From: Brachyhypopomus gauderio
Taxonomy: Eukaryota > Chordata > Actinopteri > Gymnotiformes > Hypopomidae
Direction of reading: 5' to 3'
NCBI RefSeq assembly: GCF_052324685.1
Contig: NC_135222.1
Span: 12,101,373-12,165,372, forward strand
DNA: 64,000 nt
Shown here: positions 56,566-64,000 of the stretch, in pieces
How positions within the stretch are numbered: position 1 is the stretch's first letter
How the letters are laid out: each line of letters starts with the position of its first letter
Position numbers and translations under genes: made by a program
The notes under the pieces: model-generated
Told to the model about the DNA's origin: nothing
The model's database searches: none
What the model saw: the letters and a program-made list of their open reading frames with translations, nothing else

Positions 56566-56902
56566 TGTGACGGTGGGGTGCTGGAGCAAGGACGAGACAC
56601 GAGTCCAGGTCTCCGATCCAAACGACACGGTTTTTATTACGAATATTGCGCAACGGCGCACAGAAAACATTCACAGGCACACAACGTGCAGACTATAGAC
56701 AACGACGAGCACAGGACACTGCGCGAGCGCACATTAAATAGACAGACCACATTAGCCCCATGTGATTACGAGACGATTCACAGGTGAGACACATTATCCA
56801 CACAACAAAGCTGTCACCACGGAGTTCCGAAAACGCAGACAGAGCACGTGGACAACGTTTACACACGCCCAAAAGGGAGGGGCCGGGGTCCTCAACGTGA
56901 CA
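56566..56902 (-). repeat. 3' LTR of the young non-autonomous element
   Basis: 337 bp. Contains AACGACGAGC (plus) at 56701-56710. Differs from the other LTR at ACACGG/ACAAGG and CACCAC/CACTAC. Confidence 0.93.
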
Positions 56903-57044
56903 GACGCCCCCTCCAAGGGCACTACCCGTCCCGGGGTGCCAACAGGACCGAGTGCCCCGAACCCACGACGATGGGCGGATCTGACGCGCTCAGTCCTGCG
57001 TCTGGGAGGTGACTGCCCTCGGGGAAGCGTCCGCCACGGACCGC

Positions 57045-58611
57045 CTAGAACACCCTCCCTGGGAACATAGGGGAAAAGACATTAGACACGTTACACGGGA
57101 CATTCACAAACACGCACACAGGCACATTGACACATAGAGGAACGAATGGGAAAAATGGGTTAGGAACACACACGGGAAGACTGACAAACACTGGCACAGA
57201 CAAACACATAACAGGCGCCAGGCTTCGCGCCAGGAGGAGAGCGAGCAGGGGAGAGAGGTCCGGAGCTGCTGGTTCTGCAGGCGCTGCGGTAGGCGGTGCT
57301 CCTCCTGCCTTTGCTGCGGACTCTCCGCCAGGTGCAGCGCGGCGGGCGGACGTGCCAGGGGCAGCGCGGCGGGCTGACGTGCCAGGGGCAGCGCGGCGGG
57401 CTGACGTGCCAGGGGCAGCGCGGCGGGCTGACGTGCCAGGAGCGCCGGGGCTGGCGTACGCGCCTGGTGCGTCGCGGCTGACGGACTGACCGAACGGGCC
57501 GTGTGAGTGGTCCCCTTCGGTCTCCATTTCTTCCTCCTCCTCTCCTCCCCGACTCCACTCCATGGGCTGCTCCGGGCTGCCACCCCCGGGAGCAGTCCAT
57601 AGCACTGTCTCTGGAGCGAGCGGAAGAGGGCGTCCGCTTCCCTCTTACGGTCTCCGCAGACCTCTCTGAGGGGGGAGGGCTCTCTTCTTCCTCCGTAGTG
57701 TAGGAGCCCTCCTCCTCCTCACCCTTCTCTGCGGTGCGAGAGGAGCACACGGGCGGAGGGAGGTAATCCTCGTCCTCTGATTCTTCCTCCGACTCCGCCT
57801 CCTCCCTACCGTAGTCCACGGTGGAGGCGGAGTTCTCCGAGGGAGGGTATTCCTCTCCGTCCCCTCCACCGTAGTCCACGGTGGAGGCGGAGTCCTCTGA
57901 CGGAGGGTATTCCTCTCCGTCCCCTCCACCGTAGTCCACGGTGGAGGCGGAGTCCTCTGACGGAGGGTATTCCTCTTCCTCCTCCTCTCCACCGTAGTCC
58001 ACGGTGGAGGCGTCGCATATAGAAGGGGGGTAGTCTTCTCCTTCCTGCTCCTCCTCGGAGTCCTCCTCCCCGAACTTGCTCTCTGGAGTGGACTCGGTAG
58101 CTCAGAGGACGCACGAGCCCACCCACAGCGGTGAGAGGGAGCGGGGAGGAGACGGGTGTCTGGCCAGCCAGACCTTAACCGCCTCCTGGCGGAGCACCAC
58201 CGCCCACTCGGGGCTGGACGCCTGTCTAGCCATCCACAGCAGATCGGCGCACTGCGGATCCCGCTTCAGCTGCTCCAACGTTGGCGTAGCTTCGTGGTGC
58301 GAGGAGGAGTCTCCTCCCAGCTCGCCCTCTGCCCCATATAGCTCGGGGACACTGACCCTTACAGGCGAGAGCTCCCGGGAAGGCGAGGGATGTCTCTCCC
58401 GCCACACCCGCACCGCTGTCTTGCGGTACTCCTCAGCCAACTCCGGTATAGCGGTCTCCCGAGCCGCACACAGCAGATAGGAGCACTCGGGATCCCGCTT
58501 CAGCTGCTCCGGAGTCGGCGTGGAGTTGCGGCGCGGGGGGGAGGACGATGCGTGGTGGTGCCGCTTGCTGGGCTTCTTGCCCTTCTTGGGCTTAGGCTTG
58601 TAGCCTGGCAT
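57045..58611 (-). pseudogene. Modular protein ORF of the young LTR element (two breaks)
   Basis: Starts MPGYKPKPKKGKKPSKRHHH at 58611. Two homologous units follow: PTPEQLKRDPECSYLLCAAR … ELAEEYRKTAVRVWRERHPS, and PTLEQLKRDPQCADLLWMAR … VLRQEAVKVWLARHPS, each ending R-x-L-S-P. A TGA at 58102-58104 then interrupts where copy 1 reads on. The same frame continues with three near-identical acidic repeats (EEYPPSEDSASTVDYGGGDG), an SEEESEDEDYLPPPV segment, then a one-base insertion in the C run near 57587. The sense resumes in another frame with EQPMEWSRGGEEEEEMETEG, four SARRAAPGT repeats and a PDLSPLLALLLARSLAPV end. The ancestral protein was about 550 residues. No known domain is recognised. Charged, repetitive make-up suggests a structural or nucleic-acid-binding Gag-like role, but this is inference. 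Confidence 0.65.
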
Positions 58612-58630
58612 GTTCGGGTGTCTCTGGTCG

Positions 58631-58640
58631 GCTCGTCGTT
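58631..58640 (-). other. Putative self-priming primer binding site
   Basis: Minus-strand RNA reads GAACGACGAGCC right after the 5' LTR. AACGACGAGC is the exact complement of GCTCGTCGTT in the same LTR (plus 58777-58786), which begins 30 bases after a TATTTAA box (58810-58816). Confidence 0.65.
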
Positions 58641-58641
58641 C

Positions 58642-58978
58642 TGTGACGGTGGGGTGCTGGAGCAAGGACGAGACACGAGTCCAGGTCTCCGATCCAAACG
58701 ACAAGGTTTTTATTACGAATATTGCGCAACGGCGCACAGAAAACATTCACAGGCACACAACGTGCAGACTATAGACAACGACGAGCACAGGACACTGCGC
58801 GAGCGCACATTAAATAGACAGACCACATTAGCCCCATGTGATTACGAGACGATTCACAGGTGAGACACATTATCCACACAACAAAGCTGTCACTACGGAG
58901 TTCCGAAAACGCAGACAGAGCACGTGGACAACGTTTACACACGCCCAAAAGGGAGGGGCCGGGGTCCTCAACGTGACA
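58642..58978 (-). repeat. 5' LTR of the young non-autonomous element
   Basis: Begins TGTCACGTTGAGG on the minus strand and ends CACCGTCACA. TATTTAA box at 58810-58816, AATAAA near 58710 (minus strand), giving a clear U3-R-U5 layout. Confidence 0.93.
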
Positions 58979-58983
58979 TCTCC

Positions 58984-59215
58984 CAGGCTTCCACTTAACA
59001 TAACCCCTCCTTCCAACACAGATTGAATAGACACGGTTGAATAATTTATTTGCTTATATTTTTGTAATTGTTTAGATGTCGATTGTCAAACTGTAAGTAG
59101 ATAAAATAAAATTGGATAAATTATATTATATATATTTATGTTTTAAGAATATTTTAGGCCCTCTGAGAGGGCGTAGAGGGCCCTGATGGTTCCCCATTGA
59201 TATATATATATATAC
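58984..59215. other. AT-rich spacer
   Basis: Nothing recognisable beyond a short TA run near 59200 and a GAGAGGGCGTAGAGGGCCCT patch. Confidence 0.35.
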
Positions 59216-59630
59216 ACACCATATTTTCCGGACTATAAGCCGCTACATTTTCCCCATGATTTGAACCATGCGGCTTATTTTGAGGTGCGGCTTTTCTGTA
59301 GATTTTGCTTCACCCGTCAGGGGGCGGAGCAGAAGTGAATCAGGTGGTAGGTCGAAGTTGAAAATCAAAGAAAGTGCTCAATTTTATTTAGCACGTTTTT
59401 TCAAAACAACATGTGTTGTGCCAAATTCCGAGTCCCCTCATTTGCACATGCATAAAGACACTACAGATTATATTCTGGAGTTACAGTGATTATAACTTCA
59501 TTGAGCACTCTAGTTTTGTCCTAACTAGGTATTTAGACATAACACTGCTGTAATACTGCAAAGTCATGGTCAGAGGTGAACTTCGGTATAGCCAGTGTGT
59601 ATTTTATTTAAAATACTTAACACCTTTGAG
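59216..59630. mobile_element. Partial MITE of the 'ccggactataagccg' type
   Basis: Starts ACCATATTTTCCGGACTATA then AGCCGC, with GAACCATGCGGCTTATTTTG shortly after. This is a repeat end very common in vertebrate genomes. The opposite terminus was not found. Confidence 0.5.
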
Positions 59631-61408
<1,778 letters not shown>

Positions 61409-62125
61409 TCAGACTGTGGAGATGACAGGGGACTTCAGAAGAAATTCCCCACCAATGATTCCCCTCACTATAACCAATAGCAATGTGACGACTGTGGAAA
61501 CCTTCAATTTCCTAGGAACCACCATCTCCGAGGACCTGAAATGGGAGCTCAACATCAGTTCCATCCTCAAAAACACCCAACAGAGGATGTACTGCCTGCG
61601 CCAACTGAGGAATTATGGTCTACCACAGGAGCTACTGAGGCAGTTTTACCTGTTTTGTGCTCTTCTATTACAATTTGGTTTGGAGCAGCAACAAAACAAG
61701 ACAGGAATAGACTGCAGAGAACTATTAGAACTGCTGAGAAAATCATTGGTGCTCCTCTGCCCAACCTTCAGTACTTATTCACTTCCAAAACCAGGAAACA
61801 GGCAGAGAAAATCATTCATCACAGACTCCGCACACCCTGGACATAGTTTATTTCAGCTCCTTCCATCAGGCAGAAGATACAGATCACTGTACATAAAAAC
61901 CACCACTCCTCATGCCATCATCAACAGCTGATCAATAACACTCACCTCTATTTATTTATTTATTAATAGCCAATACGTATGTATATTGTATATTGTGTAT
62001 TTTGTGTGTTTACTGTACAACATTTAAGCTAAACCATAGGTCACTGGATATTACTAGACACACCATCAACTGGAACTAAATTCCTTGTGTGTGCAACATA
62101 CTTGGCCAAATAAACCTGATTCTGA
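61409..62125 (+). mobile_element. LINE 3' part related to the 52353-55848 element
   Basis: Encodes VTTVETFNFLGTTISEDLKW, then QQRMYCLRQLRNYGLPQELL. After a frame change come KSFITDSAHPGHSLFQLLPS and GRRYRS, matching the C-terminal block of the LINE at 52652-53200. The 3' end AATAAACCTGATTCTGATTC is a short-repeat tail. It lacks endonuclease and most of RT. Confidence 0.7.
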
Positions 62126-63086
62126 TTCTTTAGGACCTCTCTTTTGGTTTAAATCTCGCTCCTTTCATCGTTTGAGTCTGCCTCTCCTTGACACACTCAT
62201 TTACATCCTGATCTACACCCAATTTGAGAGGCCTGAAAATGGCTGTCCACCAACATTCACCATCCAACCTGACTGAACTGGAGAGGATCTGCAAGGAAGA
62301 ATGTCAGAGGATTATTACAACTATTACTTGTTCCCTTTTTGTGTTACCTTAGAATGTTTATTGAACAGTCAGCAATAATGGCCTATCATCTGTAAAGCCT
62401 GTTGATGGCCGATTCCTACTTTCAGGTAAAGTAGTTTCTTAATCATTGCCATTGTTACGTTTCTTCATGGATGTGATTACCATCTTTTGTTTAAATTGAG
62501 GAATAGCTAATCGATTGTAGATTACTATGGCAAAAACCACTACATTTCCCTCTCAAAATCAGTTAAATAATAACTTTGAAAATGAATTTGAATAAACTGT
62601 ATTGATCCCATGAGTGGGAAATTCAGTTCTCCCAGGGCCACGATGTAAAGCACCGAAATCCCAGAGTGGCCACTGCATCAAGAGATGCGCCGCCGTTCAC
62701 AGATTGGGGGGAGAAACATGGAGAGTGACAAACCTTAGAAGGAGACAAAAAAAAATGACTACAGATTATTCTCGCAACAGAACAACAGTCTGTGAGCACG
62801 CAAAAAATCCTCATAGCACTTACAAGCATTGATAACACAGACAGTCAAGTAGTGAGAGGTGTGATTCATCTAGACGGGAGAGGGGAGCCAGAAGCCTGGC
62901 ACACAGTTTTTGTGTTAAAGTTTGCAGTGGGGAGCGAGGGCCGTCCTCTGAAAATCTCTGTGGAAGACGACCTTCAGGGAGAATTTTGTTTGGCGCCAAT
63001 GTAGATAAATGAGACTGCAGAATTTAGTAAGGAGTCTGTCCTTGAGCATGTGAAACTCCTCTTAAGTCAGTGGTCTCCCAACTTAT
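62126..63086. other. Repeat-like sequence without assigned family
   Basis: Includes ACTGAACTGGAGAGGATCTG near 62272, a phrase common in fish repeats. A 70-codon frame at 62792-63004 (starting MSTQKILIALTSIDNTDSQV) has no known domain. Nothing firmer. Confidence 0.3.
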
Positions 63087-63344
63087 TTAATTTCGCACGT
63101 AGAGCAGTGAGACCCTCCATGATCTAATCCAAGCCTTACTGACAGTCCCAGTCATTTTGAGAGCTCTACCCATCGCATCAATCAAACTGGACAATTTTTG
63201 TGGGTGTTCAATAACTGACCTCACTCTTTTAATTTCCCGATACTCCAGGGCAACGCCTAATCCAATCAGCAGAAACCCAGTGATCAAAGTTCCAAATAGA
63301 TACACATCCTCAACATCTTCCATGAAGAGAGGCGCAAAACACAA
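63087..63344 (-). CDS. Small ORF with one predicted transmembrane segment, unidentified
   Basis: 85 codons starting MCFAPLFMEDVEDV, then a hydrophobic stretch YLFGTLITGFLLIGLGVAL (residues about 15-33) followed by a basic, charged helix-like part (EYREIKRVRSVIEHPQKL). The pattern is that of a single-pass membrane protein with a cytosolic tail. I do not recognise the family. There is no promoter, splice or poly(A) support, so it could be a remnant of a mobile element or of a host exon. Confidence 0.3.
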   Translation of the reverse strand: MCFAPLFMEDVEDVYLFGTLITGFLLIGLGVALEYREIKRVRSVIEHPQKLSSLIDAMGRALKMTGTVSKAWIRSWRVSLLYVRN

Positions 63345-64000
63345 ACCTCAGCTGGATATGTGTTTGACTCGTGGGGGATGTGGGTTATCTCACACCATGA
63401 CTCTTCGTGAAAAAAATACTATCAATTGGATTGAGAGACCACTTATTCAGTTCCATTTTCTTTGCTTAAAATTCGAAGAGCAGGAATTAACCTATTATCT
63501 CATACACTTTACACATGAATAAATGTGACTCCATAGTTCCAATTTTATCCCTAACTATTCTATTTTAAATTAGGAACAAAATCTTGCACTACTAAATATG
63601 CATTAGTATGTCACAAAGTGAATGAGGGAGTAGGAGGCGAGGCAGGTAAAGGCACATCTTTACTGTCCACAAAGTCACATAGTGAGAATCATAACAAAGG
63701 ATAACACAGTGGCGGTAGCCTCTCATGATGCATTTCCATCCATCTTTTTTTATTATTAAAAAATGCATTTAGTCTGGAATGTTCAAACCTTTGACTGGTA
63801 GTGAAATTAAACAGCTAAACATTTTCAAGAGCACAGTCAGAAAAATGTAAACAGTGCCTGGGAGTAGATGAACCGGTAACATGACACTGACTGGTGGTGG
63901 TCCTATTTCATTAAACATAAAACACTAAAATCTTGGTTCTATGCAGCAAGTCACTGGACCCTCGAGGAAACTGGCAAAGTTTACATTAGAGCACTCAGTA
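63345..64000. other. No recognised feature
   Basis: AT-rich sequence to the end of the window; no gene or repeat boundary that I can support. Confidence 0.35.

Larger units (their letters stand above)
56566..58978 (-). mobile_element. Young, structurally complete non-autonomous LTR retrotransposon
   Basis: Two 337-bp LTRs (56566-56902 and 58642-58978) differ at only two positions. A perfect 5-bp duplication TCTCC flanks them (56561-56565 and 58979-58983). On the minus strand the order is 5' LTR (58978 to 58642), primer site, a modular ORF, polypurine tract (CTTGGAGGGGGCGTC, plus 56903-56917) and 3' LTR. The whole element is 2,413 bp, with no protease, RT or integrase, so it must rely on another element's enzymes. 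The near-identical LTRs indicate very recent insertion. Confidence 0.93.

Overview
The window is vertebrate nuclear DNA from a ray-finned fish. The evidence is spliced genes with GT-AG introns, abundant hAT, Tc1 and PIF-Harbinger DNA transposons, L2-type and other fish LINEs, tRNA-derived SINEs, a BEL/Pao LTR retrotransposon and long TA and TG microsatellites. An otophysan teleost is a reasonable guess, but the sequence does not prove it. There are no bacterial-type operons, CRISPR arrays or rRNA genes.

Only two host genes are clear, both on the minus strand. One is a compact five-exon DYNLT2B/TCTEX1D2-like dynein light chain gene (20472-21718). The other is a five-exon single-pass immunoglobulin-superfamily receptor with two cytoplasmic ITIMs (41005-45048). 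A possible 3'-terminal exon of another gene lies at 2558-2656. Most of the remainder is mobile DNA, often nested.

Layout: 1-6600 holds hAT, Tc1 and LINE relics. 6700-18604 is one decayed L2 LINE split by a hAT element (itself carrying a second hAT) and by a 7.9 kb BEL/Pao element; the target-site duplications and the L2 reading frame prove the order of events. 20.3-21.9 kb is DYNLT2B. 22.6-28.5 kb holds Harbinger MITEs, a Ty3/Gypsy relic, nested TIR elements, a solo LTR and a 28-bp tandem repeat. 28912-35116 is a 6.2 kb hAT loaded with other insertions. 35-39 kb holds LINE, SINE and LTR fragments and a large TG tract. 40.7-45.1 kb is the receptor gene. 46510-50440 is a 3.9 kb hAT holding an LTR element and another hAT. 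50.9-56.1 kb is a Tc1 element split by a nearly intact LINE. 56566-58978 is a young LTR element, followed by L2 and other LINE fragments to about 62.1 kb.

The most interesting signal is a set of small non-autonomous LTR retrotransposons (56566-58978, a truncated relative at 28937-31014, and a second family at 46596-48602). None has a tRNA-type primer binding site. Instead, the bases just inside the 5' LTR are complementary over 10 nt to a site in the LTR that, in the best cases, lies 30 nt downstream of a TATA-like box. This is the arrangement expected for Tf1/sushi-type self-primed reverse transcription. The first family also encodes an unrecognised modular protein with two copies of a conserved ~55-residue unit, acidic repeats and alanine-rich decapeptide repeats.
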